Source: Nocardioides sp. YR527 | GTDB lineage: Bacteria; Actinomycetota; Actinomycetes; Propionibacteriales; Nocardioidaceae | DNA: 64,000 nt | Direction: 5' to 3' | Assembly: GCF_900101045.1 (NCBI RefSeq) | Contig: NZ_FNFN01000005.1 | Coordinates: 310,001 to 374,000, forward strand | Shown: positions 29,676 through 37,999 of the stretch, piece by piece | Layout: every line of letters begins with the position of its first letter | Numbering within the stretch: the stretch's first letter is position 1 | Notes under the pieces: model-generated | Told to the model about the DNA's origin: nothing | Database searches by the model: none | The model's input: only the letters and a program-made list of their open reading frames with translations | Program-made: the position numbers and the translations under genes

Positions 29676-31090
29676 GCCCCAGCCAGGTGGCGCAGGGCGC
29701 GGTGGGCGGCGTGGTAGCCGCACATGCCGTGGACGCCGGCACCGGGCGGGGTGGCGGCGGAGCAGAGGAACATCCCGGGGATCCCGGTGTCGTAGCCGGC
29801 GAGGGTGGGCCGGACGATGAGCTGGCGCAGGGTGTTGGCGCCGGTGGAGATGTCGCCGCCGACGTAGTTGAGGTTGTACGCCGCGTAGTCGGCCGGTGCG
29901 GTGACGTGCGTCGCCACGATCCGGTCGCGGAAGCCGGGGGCGAAGCGCTCGATCTGGGCCAGCACCGCGTCGGTGGCGTCGCCCTCATAGGCGTGCGGGA
30001 CCTGCGCGTAGGCCCAGACGGGGTTGAGATCTCCCGCCGAGCGGGACGGGTCGGCGACGTACTGCTGACCGAGCAGCACGAACGGGCGCTCGGGCATCCG
30101 GCCTGCTGCGATCTCCCGCTCGCTGGTCGCGATCTCGCTGATCGTCCCGCCGAGATGGACGGTCCCGGCGCGGCCGACCTCGGGATCGCGCCACGGGATC
30201 GGTCCGCGGACCGCCAGGTCGAGCTTGTACGCCGCTGGGCCGTGCTGCCACCTCCGCATCGCCCGACGTGGCCGCTGGGGGAGGGCGGCGCCGGCGATGT
30301 CGGCGAAGCCGCCGGGGCTGGTGTCGAACAAGGTGACATCGGCGTCGGGAAGATCAGCGAGGTTGCTGACGGTGGTGCCGGTGACGACGGTGCCGCCCAG
30401 TTCCTCGAGCCGCTCTGCCATGGCGAGGGTGATCGCGTGGGAGCCGCCCTCGGCGACCGGCCACCCGAGGCGATGCCCGCCGACCACCAGCATGGTGCCC
30501 ACGGCGGCCGTGCCCGGGCGGTCCAGCGGCCGGAACGCATGCGCCGCGCACCCGGCGAAGAGAGCCTTCGCCGCCTCCTCGCGGAAGGCCTGCGCGAGCA
30601 CGGCGGCCGGTGGAAGGGCGCGCATCCCGAAGCCGGCCAGGCGGAACGGGTGCCGGGGGAGTCGCACGATCGGACCGAGGACGTGGTCCGAGATCGCGTC
30701 CCAGCCGCGGACGACCGGGCCGAAGAGCTGCTCCCAGCGCCGGCCGTCGACGCCCAGACCCGCGGCTGTCGTCTCGAGAGAGCGGTGCAGGAGCGCGGCC
30801 GTGCCCGTGTCGAGCGGATGGGCGAGCTCGATCTCGGGAAAGCGCCAGGTCAGGCCGTATTTCTCCAGCTCGAGACAGCGCAGGAACGGCGAGGCCAGGC
30901 CGAGTGGATGGATCGCCGAGCAGATGTCGTGGCGCAGCCCGGGCAGGGTCAGCTCGGCGGTGCGCGTCCCGCCGCCGACGGTCTCCGCGGCCTCGAGGAC
31001 CGTGACCCTCACGCCCCGCTGCGCGAGCACGATCGCGGCCGCCAGACCATTGGGCCCGGCGCCTACGACGGTCGCGGACTGTGGCTTCAT
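29657..31090 (-). CDS. Phytoene-desaturase-like FAD/NAD(P)-dependent oxidoreductase
   Basis: The 477-residue flavoprotein has the N-terminal dinucleotide fold ATVVGAGPNGLAAAIVLAQRGVRVTVLEA followed by GGGTRTAELTLPGLRHDICSAIHPL, and a C-terminal PPGAGVHGMCGYHAA motif. This layout is that of CrtI-related/RetSat-like oxidoreductases common in actinobacteria. No other carotenoid gene is adjacent, so carotenoid desaturation is not claimed. ATG 31090 is used because upstream in-frame codons lie in the mosaic repeat. Confidence 0.78.
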   Translation of the reverse strand: MKPQSATVVGAGPNGLAAAIVLAQRGVRVTVLEAAETVGGGTRTAELTLPGLRHDICSAIHPLGLASPFLRCLELEKYGLTWRFPEIELAHPLDTGTAALLHRSLETTAAGLGVDGRRWEQLFGPVVRGWDAISDHVLGPIVRLPRHPFRLAGFGMRALPPAAVLAQAFREEAAKALFAGCAAHAFRPLDRPGTAAVGTMLVVGGHRLGWPVAEGGSHAITLAMAERLEELGGTVVTGTTVSNLADLPDADVTLFDTSPGGFADIAGAALPQRPRRAMRRWQHGPAAYKLDLAVRGPIPWRDPEVGRAGTVHLGGTISEIATSEREIAAGRMPERPFVLLGQQYVADPSRSAGDLNPVWAYAQVPHAYEGDATDAVLAQIERFAPGFRDRIVATHVTAPADYAAYNLNYVGGDISTGANTLRQLIVRPTLAGYDTGIPGMFLCSAATPPGAGVHGMCGYHAAHRALRHLAGAHSPAR

Positions 31091-31105
31091 GGCCAAGTTC
31101 TTACG

Positions 31106-31226
31106 CCGGTCGAGCCGCGAGCGCCAGCGAGCGTGTCGAGACCAACACGGTCGACTCGAGCGGCGATGAGACCGTGTTGGTCTCGACACGCCTCCGCCTA
31201 GCGGCTCCGGCGGCTCGACCAGCGGG
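31106..31226 (+). repeat. Intergenic bipartite mosaic repeat
   Basis: The forward unit (CCGGTCGAGCC, stem GCGAGCGCCAGCGAGC, tail GTGTCGAGACCAACACGGTC) is followed by a 17-base spacer (GACTCGAGCGGCGATGA). The reverse unit is GACCGTGTTGGTCTCGACAC with stem GCCTCCGCCTAGCGGCTCC and head GGCTCGACCAGCGG. It fills the gap between the oxidoreductase start and the pcaDC stop; a hairpin this size may also end transcription. Confidence 0.88.
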
Positions 31227-31231
31227 ACCCG

Positions 31232-32383
31232 TCATTCGTTCAGGACCCGGTTGGCGACGGCGAAGGCGGTGTTGGCGGCGGGTACGCCGACGTAGATCGA
31301 GGTCTGCAGGAGCACCTCGATGATCTCCTCGCGGGTCAGCCCGTTGGTGAGCGCGGCGCGGAGGTGGAACTCGAGCTCCTCGAAGTGGCGTCCGGCAACC
31401 AGGGCGGTGAGCACGCCGATCGAGCGGTCCCGGCGGGCGAGGCCGGGGCGGGTCCAGATCGTGCCCCAGGCGTAGCGCGTGATCAGGTCCTGGTAGTCGC
31501 GGTTGACGTCGGTGATCGCGGCGGTGGCCCGGTCGACGTGGTCGTCGCCGAGCACCTGGCGGCGTACGTTCATCCCGGCCGCGTAGCCCGGGTCCGAGGC
31601 CGTCACATGGGAGGTGATCAGGGTGGAGACGGCATGCGGCGCCTCGGCAGGGGCGAGGTGGCCGACGGCGTCGAGGCTGACGAGCCGACCGTTGCGCACC
31701 CCGACGGCGATCTCCTCGAGCGAGGCCGGCGGCGTCGGGGCGTCGTCGACGCCCGCGATCGCCAGGACCGGTGCGGCGATCTCGGCGAGCCGGCCGCGGA
31801 CGTCGTACGCCGCCAGCGCCTCGCAGACCAGCGCATAGCTCTCCGCGTCGGCGTCGCGCAGCGAGTGGAGCAGGGCGCCGCCCCGGGCGGGCTCGCGCTC
31901 GAGGAAGCCGGGGGCGAACCAGCGCTGGGTCGAGCCGGCGATCTGTGAGGCGGTGCCGGCCTTGCGGACCGTCGCTGCCCGGTCGTTCCAGCCCTCGGGC
32001 TCGCCGATCTTGGCGCCGGTGTTGGTGAGCACCGCGGCGCTCACCCGGGTGGGTGCGTCGAGCAGGAGCTGGAGGCCGACGGCTCCGCCGACCGAGTCGC
32101 CGGCGTAGGCGAAGGTGCCGTGGCGCTCGCCGCGGTCGGCGAGGACGCGGTCGACGCATGCGAGCACGCCCGCCGCGAGGTCGGCCATGGAGAACACCTC
32201 GCCGGCCGGCGCGCCGTGGCCGTGGCCCGGAAGCTCCCAGCCGATGACGTGGAAGCTGTCCGCGAGCAGCTCGGCGGTGGCGTCCCAGAGTGCGGTCACC
32301 GAGGTGCCGAGGGACGGACCGACCACCAGGATCGGCTTGCTCGGGTCTCCGGCCAGCTCGACGGGGGTGATCCTCGGGGTCAT
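31232..32383 (-). CDS. pcaL: Fused 3-oxoadipate enol-lactonase / 4-carboxymuconolactone decarboxylase (PcaD-PcaC, PcaL type)
   Basis: The 383-residue protein has an alpha/beta hydrolase part (residues 1-255; LVVGPSLGTSVTALWD, GWELPGHGHG, FAYAGDSVGGAVGLQLL with the nucleophile serine, and VGHLAPAEAPHAV). A carboxymuconolactone decarboxylase part follows (from about 265; WGTIWTRPGLARRDRS, HLRAALTNGLTREEIIEVLLQTSIYVG). Together they convert carboxymuconolactone to 3-oxoadipate. Fusion of these activities is established for Rhodococcus and Streptomyces relatives. The ATG overlaps the pcaB stop. Confidence 0.9.
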   Translation of the reverse strand: MTPRITPVELAGDPSKPILVVGPSLGTSVTALWDATAELLADSFHVIGWELPGHGHGAPAGEVFSMADLAAGVLACVDRVLADRGERHGTFAYAGDSVGGAVGLQLLLDAPTRVSAAVLTNTGAKIGEPEGWNDRAATVRKAGTASQIAGSTQRWFAPGFLEREPARGGALLHSLRDADAESYALVCEALAAYDVRGRLAEIAAPVLAIAGVDDAPTPPASLEEIAVGVRNGRLVSLDAVGHLAPAEAPHAVSTLITSHVTASDPGYAAGMNVRRQVLGDDHVDRATAAITDVNRDYQDLITRYAWGTIWTRPGLARRDRSIGVLTALVAGRHFEELEFHLRAALTNGLTREEIIEVLLQTSIYVGVPAANTAFAVANRVLNE

Positions 32384-33639
32384 GGCAGGTCCTTCCAGAC
32401 TTCGTGGGCACGGGTGAGGGTGGCGTCGATGAGGGCGCCGGTGGCCCCCAGGTAGTCGTCGAGACCGGTCGCGGCACCGGAGCCGGCCAGGATCTCGCCT
32501 CCCACGAACCCGGTCAGGGACCGCTGCTCGGCCAGCAGGTCAGCACCCGCCGCCTCGGCGGTGGCGCGCATCCGGGCCGCGTCGACGCGGAGCCCGGCGA
32601 GGAGCTCGGTGGTCTGCGAGGCGGCGACGGCGCTGCGGCGGGCGAGGGTCGACAAGGTCTCCCACTCGACGTGCCAGGCGCCGTCGGGGCGCTCGTCGAC
32701 GTAGCTCGCCGCCGCGGTGTGGAGGGTCGCGGCCAGCGGGGGAGCGGCGAGCGCGTGGCGGCGGATGAGGACCGAGAGCACCGGGTTGGACTTGTGCGGC
32801 ATCGTCGAGGATCCGCCGCGTCCCTCGCCGGCCGGCTCGGCGAGCTCGCCGATCTCCGGGCGGGTCAACAGGGTGGTGTCGGTGGCGATCCGGCCCCATG
32901 TGTCGGCCGCGGTGACCAGTGCGTCGGCGGCCGCGGTCAGCGGGGCGCGGTTGGTGTGCCAGGGGGCTCGCGAGGACAGTCCGAGGGTCGTCGCCGCGGT
33001 CGTGGCCGCCTCGTGGGCGGCGGCGACGGGATCGTCGAGACCGCGGAGCCGGGCCAGGCCGACGACCGCCGCCAGGGTGCCGGCCGCGCCGCCGATCTGG
33101 GCGGGCAGCGACGTACGCGTCCGGCGGAGGGACTCGGCGGCATCGCTCAGGCCGGAGAGCCAGGTCGCGGCCTTGAGCCCGAAGGTGATCGGCACCGCGT
33201 GCTGGGTCAGGGTGCGTCCGGACATCACCGTGGCGCGGTGGTCCCGGGCAAGACCGACCAGCGAACCGGCCTGCGCGGCGAGCTCGTCCTCGACCCGGTC
33301 GAGCACGTCGGCGAGGCAGAGTACGAGCGCGGTGTCGACCACGTCCTGGCTGGTCAGGCCCTTGTGGAGCCACCGGGCGGCCTCACCGTCGAGCCTTCCG
33401 CGCAGCAGCTTGACGAGGCCGATGACGGGGTTGCCCCCGGCCTCGGCACCCTCGGCAAGCCCCGGGACGTCGTCGGCGGAGACCAGGTCGGCCAGCGGCG
33501 TACGCGCTTCCGCCGGGGCGATCCCGGAGGAAGCGACGGCGGCCAGCCAGGCCTCCTCGACCCGCACCATCGCGGCGAGGTAGGCGGCCTCGGAGAAGAG
33601 GTTCCCGGCGCGCTCCTCGCCGGGCCACAGCAGCGACAT
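32380..33639 (-). CDS. pcaB: 3-carboxy-cis,cis-muconate cycloisomerase PcaB
   Basis: The 419-residue member of the fumarase/aspartase superfamily lactonises 3-carboxymuconate in the protocatechuate branch of the beta-ketoadipate pathway. The superfamily signature GGSSTMPHKSNP is present near residue 270, with HKGLTSQDVVDTALVL and SGRTLTQHAVPITFGLKAATW upstream. ATG 33639 begins MSLLWPGEERAGNLFSEAAYL, the usual start. It lies between pcaG and the fused pcaDC. Confidence 0.92.
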   Translation of the reverse strand: MSLLWPGEERAGNLFSEAAYLAAMVRVEEAWLAAVASSGIAPAEARTPLADLVSADDVPGLAEGAEAGGNPVIGLVKLLRGRLDGEAARWLHKGLTSQDVVDTALVLCLADVLDRVEDELAAQAGSLVGLARDHRATVMSGRTLTQHAVPITFGLKAATWLSGLSDAAESLRRTRTSLPAQIGGAAGTLAAVVGLARLRGLDDPVAAAHEAATTAATTLGLSSRAPWHTNRAPLTAAADALVTAADTWGRIATDTTLLTRPEIGELAEPAGEGRGGSSTMPHKSNPVLSVLIRRHALAAPPLAATLHTAAASYVDERPDGAWHVEWETLSTLARRSAVAASQTTELLAGLRVDAARMRATAEAAGADLLAEQRSLTGFVGGEILAGSGAATGLDDYLGATGALIDATLTRAHEVWKDLP

Positions 33640-33647
33640 TCGACTCC

Positions 33648-34199
33648 TCAGCCGTAGGTGAGAAAGGTGGTCTCGCGGTCGCCCTGGAGGTGGACGTCGA
33701 ACCGCAACCCCGTCGCGTCCGCAGTTGCCACCAGCGTCGCACGCTCGTCCTCGGAGAGCGAGACCAGCAGTGGGTCGCCGGCGTTGGCGGGGTGCCCGGG
33801 CAGGTAGATCCGGGTGTGCAGCTTGTCGAGCAGGCCGCGGGCGAACACGGTGAGAGCGAAGAATGGCGCCGCGCCGTCCTTGGCCGCCCCAGGGAGCACC
33901 GTCGAGAACGTGTAGTGGCCGTTCAGGTCGGTGTCGGCGCGGCCCCAGCCGGTGAAGGTCCAGCCGTCGCGGTGCAGCGACCCCTCGGCCTGCGGGATGT
34001 CGCCATCGGCGTCGGTCTGCCAGATCTCGAGCAGGGCGTCGGGGATGGGGTTCCCGGCACCGTCGTAGACCCGGCCGTGCAGCCGGATCGAGCCGGCGCT
34101 GCCCGGCGGGACGAGGTCGGCGTCGCCCTCGTAGGGGAGTGCGTAGCCGAAGAACGGGCCGATCGTCTGGCCCGGGGTCGGCCGGTCGGGGGTGCTCAC
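33648..34199 (-). CDS. pcaG: Protocatechuate 3,4-dioxygenase alpha subunit PcaG
   Basis: The 183-residue subunit starts TPGQTIGPFFGYALPYEG, a hallmark of PcaG, and has IPDALLEIWQTDADG and GWGRADTDLNGHYTFSTVLPG of the intradiol dioxygenase fold. It lacks the iron-ligand set of the beta subunit, as expected, and forms the enzyme with PcaH. The ATG overlaps the pcaH stop. Confidence 0.93.
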   Translation of the reverse strand: MSTPDRPTPGQTIGPFFGYALPYEGDADLVPPGSAGSIRLHGRVYDGAGNPIPDALLEIWQTDADGDIPQAEGSLHRDGWTFTGWGRADTDLNGHYTFSTVLPGAAKDGAAPFFALTVFARGLLDKLHTRIYLPGHPANAGDPLLVSLSEDERATLVATADATGLRFDVHLQGDRETTFLTYG

Positions 34200-34987
34200 A
34201 GGTCGCCCTCCTCGGGCTCGGTCCAGGTGCGGCTCGGGCCGGTCAGGACGATGTCCCAGTTGTAGCCCATCGAGTACTCGGGGGTGGAGAGGTCGTGGTC
34301 GTACCTCGCCACGAGAGCATCACGATCCTTCTGCGAGGTGATCGACTGGTAGATCGGGTCGAGCGCGAAGAGCGGGTCGCTGGGGAAGTACATCTGCGTG
34401 ATCAGCCGCTGCGTGAACGCACGCCCGAAGAGGGAGAAGTGGATGTGCGCCGGCCGCCAGGCGTTGATGTGGTTGCCCCACGGGTACGGGCCGGGCTTGA
34501 TCGTCTGAAACCGGTAGCGCCCCTCGGAGTCGGTGAGGCAACGGCCGACGCCGGTGAAGTTGGGGTCGAGCGGCGCCGGGTGCTGCTCGCGCTTGTGGAT
34601 GTAGCGGCCGGCGGAGTTCGCCTGCCAGATCTCGACGAGCTGGTTGCGCACGGGGCGCCCCTCGCCGTCGGTCACGCGGCCGCTGACCGTGATCCGCTCG
34701 CCGATCGGCTCGTTGCTGCCGGCGATGGTCAGGTCGGCCTCGAGCGGGTCCACGTCGGAGTTGCCGAAGCACGGGGCCCACAGCTCGATGGTCTCGGGGT
34801 CGGCGTGGCGCGGGTCCTTGGTGGGGTGGCGCAGGATGCTGGATCGGTAGGGCGGGTAGTCCAGCAAGGGCTGACGTACGTTCTGACCCTCGGCGTCTGC
34901 CTCGATGCTGAGCTTCTCGAGCTCGGCGATCTCGGCCGAGAGGTCGGCTTGAGTCTCGACTGATTGTTTCGTGGTGGGCGCTGTCAC
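34196..34987 (-). CDS. pcaH: Protocatechuate 3,4-dioxygenase beta subunit PcaH
   Basis: The 263-residue subunit carries the catalytic non-haem iron and opens the ring of protocatechuate between its hydroxyl groups. Probable iron ligands are the tyrosines in SAGRYIHKREQ and KPGPYPWGNH and the two histidines in RPAHIHFSLFG. GTG 34987 is preferred: a -10 hexamer TAGCGT (34995-35000 on the minus strand) lies seven bases before it, consistent with a leaderless transcript. Longer readings invade the regulator gene. It heads the operon pcaH-pcaG-pcaB-pcaDC. Confidence 0.92.
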   Translation of the reverse strand: MTAPTTKQSVETQADLSAEIAELEKLSIEADAEGQNVRQPLLDYPPYRSSILRHPTKDPRHADPETIELWAPCFGNSDVDPLEADLTIAGSNEPIGERITVSGRVTDGEGRPVRNQLVEIWQANSAGRYIHKREQHPAPLDPNFTGVGRCLTDSEGRYRFQTIKPGPYPWGNHINAWRPAHIHFSLFGRAFTQRLITQMYFPSDPLFALDPIYQSITSQKDRDALVARYDHDLSTPEYSMGYNWDIVLTGPSRTWTEPEEGDL

Positions 34988-35031
34988 GTTCCGAACGCTA
35001 GGTGGCGGAGGCGTACGATGAAAGCACGGAC

Positions 35032-35046
35032 TTCCGCTGAGCGAAA
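35032..35046. promoter_or_regulatory. Candidate IclR-type operator between pcaH and its regulator
   Basis: TTCCGCTGAGCGAAA is a near-palindrome of the TTTCGC-N-GCGAAA kind that IclR regulators often bind. It lies in the divergent gap downstream of a possible -10 (TACGAT, 35014-35019) for the regulator. The assignment rests on position and symmetry only. Confidence 0.4.
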
Positions 35047-35083
35047 GGGCCGATGGACTCTGTGGAAAGCGGGGGCGGGTCAT

Positions 35084-35827
35084 ATGGCAGGTGGTAGCGG
35101 AGGTCGCACGGTCGCCTCGCGCGTCCTCGGTCTCGTCGGCGCCTTCGATGCCGGCCATCGCCGACTCACGCTCAGCGAGCTCGCGGCTCGCGCGGACCTC
35201 TCCCTCCCGACCGCCCACCGCCTGGTCGCCGAGCTGGTCGAGTGGGGTGCTCTGGTGCGCGAGGAGGACGGGACGTACGTCGTCGGCCGCCGGCTGTGGG
35301 ACGCCGGCCTGCTCGCGCCGGTCGCCACCGACCTGCGCTCGGTCGCGGCCCCGTTCCTCCACGACCTCTACGGGGCGACGCTCGAGACGGTCCATCTGGC
35401 CGTCCGCGAGGACGACCACGTGCTCTACCTCGAGACGCTGCGCGGCACCCGCAACGTACCCATCGTCTCCTCGGTCGGCTCGCGCCTGCCGATGTACTCC
35501 ACCGGCGTCGGCAAGGTGCTCCTGGCCCATGCGCCTGAGGACGTACGCAACCGGGTGCTGGCCGGCCCGCTCAGACCGTTCACCCGCCACACCATCACCA
35601 CCCCCGGCCTGCTGCGGCGCCAGCTCGACCGGGTGGTCACCGAGGGCTACGCGACCACCGCCGAGGAGATGACTCTCGGCGCCTGCTCGGTCTCGGTCCC
35701 GATCACCACCGGCTCCGGCGTCGTCGGCGCCCTCGGCATCGTCGTCTCCGACCTCCGCCGCAACCGCCTCCGCCTGGTCTCCGCCCTCAAAGTCTCAGCC
35801 CAAGGCGTCTCCCGCGCCCTCCCCTGA
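35084..35827 (+). CDS. pcaR: IclR-family regulator of the pca operon (PcaR-like)
   Basis: The 247-residue protein has an N-terminal winged helix (TVASRVLGLVGAFDAGHRRLTLSELAARADLSLPTAHRLVAELVEWGAL). The IclR effector domain includes RNVPIVSSVGSRLPMYSTGVGKVLLA and ACSVSVPITTGSGVVGALGIVVSD. ATG 35084 gives the usual distance to the helix-turn-helix. ATG 35018 has the better SD (GGAGG) but would place the candidate operator inside the gene. Divergence from pcaH suggests control of protocatechuate degradation, with protocatechuate or 3-oxoadipate as effector. Confidence 0.82.
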   Translation: MAGGSGGRTVASRVLGLVGAFDAGHRRLTLSELAARADLSLPTAHRLVAELVEWGALVREEDGTYVVGRRLWDAGLLAPVATDLRSVAAPFLHDLYGATLETVHLAVREDDHVLYLETLRGTRNVPIVSSVGSRLPMYSTGVGKVLLAHAPEDVRNRVLAGPLRPFTRHTITTPGLLRRQLDRVVTEGYATTAEEMTLGACSVSVPITTGSGVVGALGIVVSDLRRNRLRLVSALKVSAQGVSRALP

Positions 35828-35830
35828 CCC

Positions 35831-35953
35831 TGCTGGTCGAGCCGCCGGAGCCGCTAGGCGGAGGCGTGTCGAGACCAACACGGTCCCGTCGGCGCTCGAT
35901 GGCGCCGTGTTGGTTTCGACACGCTCGCTGGCGCTCACGGCTCAACCAGCGGG
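35831..35953 (+). repeat. Intergenic bipartite mosaic repeat upstream of cobT
   Basis: The forward unit (CTGGTCGAGCC, stem GCCGGAGCCGCTAGGCGGAG, tail GTGTCGAGACCAACACGGTC) is joined by a spacer containing GGCGCTCGATGGC. The reverse unit has tail GCCGTGTTGGTTTCGACACG, a different stem (CGCTCGCTGGCGCTCACG) and head GGCTCAACCAGCGGG. It starts four bases after the pcaR stop and ends 34 bases before cobT, and may terminate the pcaR transcript. Confidence 0.88.
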
Positions 35954-35987
35954 AGCGGGCGGTGCCGGGGTGGGGTACCTTGCGCTG

Positions 35988-37037
35988 GTGACGATCCAGA
36001 CCCCGAACGACGACGTACGCCGCGCAGCCGCCGGGCGCCTCGGAGCACTCGCGACGCCTCCCGGAGCCCTGGGACGGCTGGGAGAGCTGGCGGTCTGGGT
36101 GGCCGCGTGCCAGGGCGAGGTGCCGCCGCGGCCGGTCGAGAACGTACGCCTGGTGATCTTCGCCGGGGACCACGGTGTCGCCCAGCACGGGGTCTCGGCG
36201 TTCCCGCCGGCGATCACGGGCGCGATGGTGCGTACGTTCCTGGGCGGCCGGGCCGGGGTCAGCGCGCTCGCCAAGGCGCACGGCGTCCAGGTCCGGGTGC
36301 TCGACCTCGGTGTCGACGAGGAGTTCGCGGACCTCGACGCGGCGACCCGGGAGGCGCTGACCGCGCACAAGATCCGGCGGGGGAGCGGCGCGATCCACCT
36401 CGAGGACGCGCTGAGCGCCGAGGAGACCACGGCCGCGCTGGAGGCCGGCGCCGCGGTGGCCCGCGAGGAGATCGCGGCCGGTGCGCAGCTCCTGATCAGC
36501 GGCGACATGGGCATCGGCAACACCACGCCCGCTGCCGCGATGGTGGCCGCTGGGCTCGGGCTGCCCGCGAGCGAGGTCACCGGTCGCGGCACCGGCATCG
36601 GCGACGACGCGCTGCGTCTGAAGTCCGACGTGATCGACGCCGCCCTCGCCCGTGCCGGCGAGCGCACCGCTGACCCGATCCAGACCCTCGCCGCGCTCGG
36701 CAGCGCCGACCTCGCCGCGACCACCGGCTACCTCCTCGAGGCCGCCCGTGAGGGCACCCCGGTGCTTCTCGACGGCCTGATGAGCGTCGCCTGCGCCCTC
36801 ACCGCCGACCGGATCGAGCCCGGCGCCGCGGCCTGGTTCGCCGCCGGCCACCGCTCCACCGAACCCGCCCAGTCGATGGCTCTGGAGAAGCTCGGCCTGG
36901 TGCCGCTCCTCGACCTCGACCTGCGGCTCGGCGAGGGCTCCGGCGCGGTCGCCGCCGTCCCGGTCGTACGCAGCGCCGTCGCCCTCCTGCGCGACGTCGC
37001 CCTGCTCTCCGAGCTCGCGCCGGGAGACCCTGCCTGA
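35988..37037 (+). CDS. cobT: Nicotinate-nucleotide--dimethylbenzimidazole phosphoribosyltransferase CobT
   Basis: The 349-residue enzyme makes alpha-ribazole phosphate from nicotinate mononucleotide and the lower-ligand base. Signatures are VIFAGDHGVAQHGVSAFP near residue 60, SGDMGIGNTTPAAAM near residue 175, and HRSTEPAQSMALEKLGL at the C-terminus, with a catalytic glutamate expected in this last region. GTG 35988 sits six bases after a -10-like TACCTT (35976-35981), compatible with leaderless translation. The stop overlaps the cobS start. It uses the base made by BluB. Confidence 0.93.
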   Translation: MTIQTPNDDVRRAAAGRLGALATPPGALGRLGELAVWVAACQGEVPPRPVENVRLVIFAGDHGVAQHGVSAFPPAITGAMVRTFLGGRAGVSALAKAHGVQVRVLDLGVDEEFADLDAATREALTAHKIRRGSGAIHLEDALSAEETTAALEAGAAVAREEIAAGAQLLISGDMGIGNTTPAAAMVAAGLGLPASEVTGRGTGIGDDALRLKSDVIDAALARAGERTADPIQTLAALGSADLAATTGYLLEAAREGTPVLLDGLMSVACALTADRIEPGAAAWFAAGHRSTEPAQSMALEKLGLVPLLDLDLRLGEGSGAVAAVPVVRSAVALLRDVALLSELAPGDPA

Positions 37038-37834
37038 TGCTCGTTCCGCCGAAGCGGAGCCCGAGGCAATTGATGAGGGACGCCTGGCGTCTCGCGGTCG
37101 GCACGCTGACCGCGGTGCCCGTGCCTCCTCCCGAGCACGTCGACCGCCGTCGCGCCGCGGTGGCGATGGCGGTCGCACCCCTGGCCGCGCTGCCGCTCGC
37201 GCTGGGTGCCGGCGCTATCGCACTCCTGGGGCAGCTCGCCGGGCTACCGCACCTGGTCACCGCCCTGCTCGCGATCGGCGTCGTGGTCGTCGGCAACCGG
37301 GCGCTCCACCTCGACGGCCTCGCCGACACGGTCGACGGGATGGCCGCATCCTACGACCGCGAGCGCTCGCTGGCGGTCATGAAGACCGGCACCTCCGGCC
37401 CGGCCGGCGTCACCGCGATCGTCCTGGTCCTCGGACTCCAGGTGGCCGGGCTGGCCTCGGTGCTGGGAGGGGAGATCGTACGTTCCTCGGTGCTCGTCGC
37501 TGTCGCCGTCTGCGCCTCGCGCGCGGCGCTGTCGCTGTGCTGCACCCGCGGGATCGTGCCGGCGCGTGAGGACGGTCTCGGGCGTACGTTCACCCAGACC
37601 CTGCCACCCCTCGTCACCGTTCTCGTCTGGGCCGTCGTCGCAGCCGCGCTCGCCGGCGCCGGCGCCTGGGCCGGTCTGCCGTGGTGGAGGGGAGCCCTCG
37701 CCGTCGCTCTCGCCGCGGCCGTCGTCGGCGCGCTCGTCCTGCGGGCGATCCGGCGGTTCGGGGGAGTGACCGGCGACGTCTTCGGCGCGGCCGTCGAGGC
37801 GGCGCTGGCAGCGGTCTTCGTCTCCCTGGCCTGA
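37037..37834 (+). CDS. cobS: Adenosylcobinamide-GDP ribazoletransferase CobS (cobalamin synthase)
   Basis: The 265-residue membrane enzyme joins adenosylcobinamide-GDP to alpha-ribazole (phosphate), finishing the cofactor. The signature NRALHLDGLADTVDGMAA is the metal- and phosphate-binding motif of the family, followed by MKTGTSGPAGVTAIVLVLGLQ. About six to seven hydrophobic segments are evident. ATG 37037 overlaps the cobT stop. A mosaic repeat separates its end from the convergent cobU. Confidence 0.92.
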   Translation: MLVPPKRSPRQLMRDAWRLAVGTLTAVPVPPPEHVDRRRAAVAMAVAPLAALPLALGAGAIALLGQLAGLPHLVTALLAIGVVVVGNRALHLDGLADTVDGMAASYDRERSLAVMKTGTSGPAGVTAIVLVLGLQVAGLASVLGGEIVRSSVLVAVAVCASRAALSLCCTRGIVPAREDGLGRTFTQTLPPLVTVLVWAVVAAALAGAGAWAGLPWWRGALAVALAAAVVGALVLRAIRRFGGVTGDVFGAAVEAALAAVFVSLA

Positions 37835-37838
37835 CCCC

Positions 37839-37996
37839 TCCGCTGGTCGAGCCGGAATCGTGAGGAACGAACGAATCCGTGTCGAGACCAACACGGTGTC
37901 CTCTGCGCTCGTCGGGACCGTGTTGGTCATCTCGACAAGCTCGATACACCGCTCGACACGCTCGGCCGCAGGCGGCCTCGCGCTCGACCGACGGGG
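37839..37996 (+). repeat. Intergenic compound mosaic repeat between convergent cobS and cobU
   Basis: The forward unit (CGCTGGTCGAGCC, stem GGAATCGT/ACGAATCC, tail GTGTCGAGACCAACACGGT) is followed by a spacer and a reverse tail GACCGTGTTGGTCATCTCGA. Two successive stem/head combinations follow: CAAGCTCGATACACCGCTCG, then a CGCTCGGCCGCAGGCGGCCT module ending GCTCGACCGACGGGG. It is the most complex copy and shows how modules are exchanged or stacked. Confidence 0.85.
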
Positions 37997-37999
37997 TGG

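Noticed and set aside
29657..31090. Carotenoid biosynthesis assignment for the phytoene-desaturase-like gene
   Set aside because: No phytoene synthase, cyclase or prenyl transferase is adjacent, and the subgroup includes enzymes with other substrates.
31106..37996. Intergenic mosaic repeats as simple rho-independent terminators
   Set aside because: They could stop transcription, but they lack T-tracts, occur inside genes as well, and have a conserved paired design that terminators do not need.
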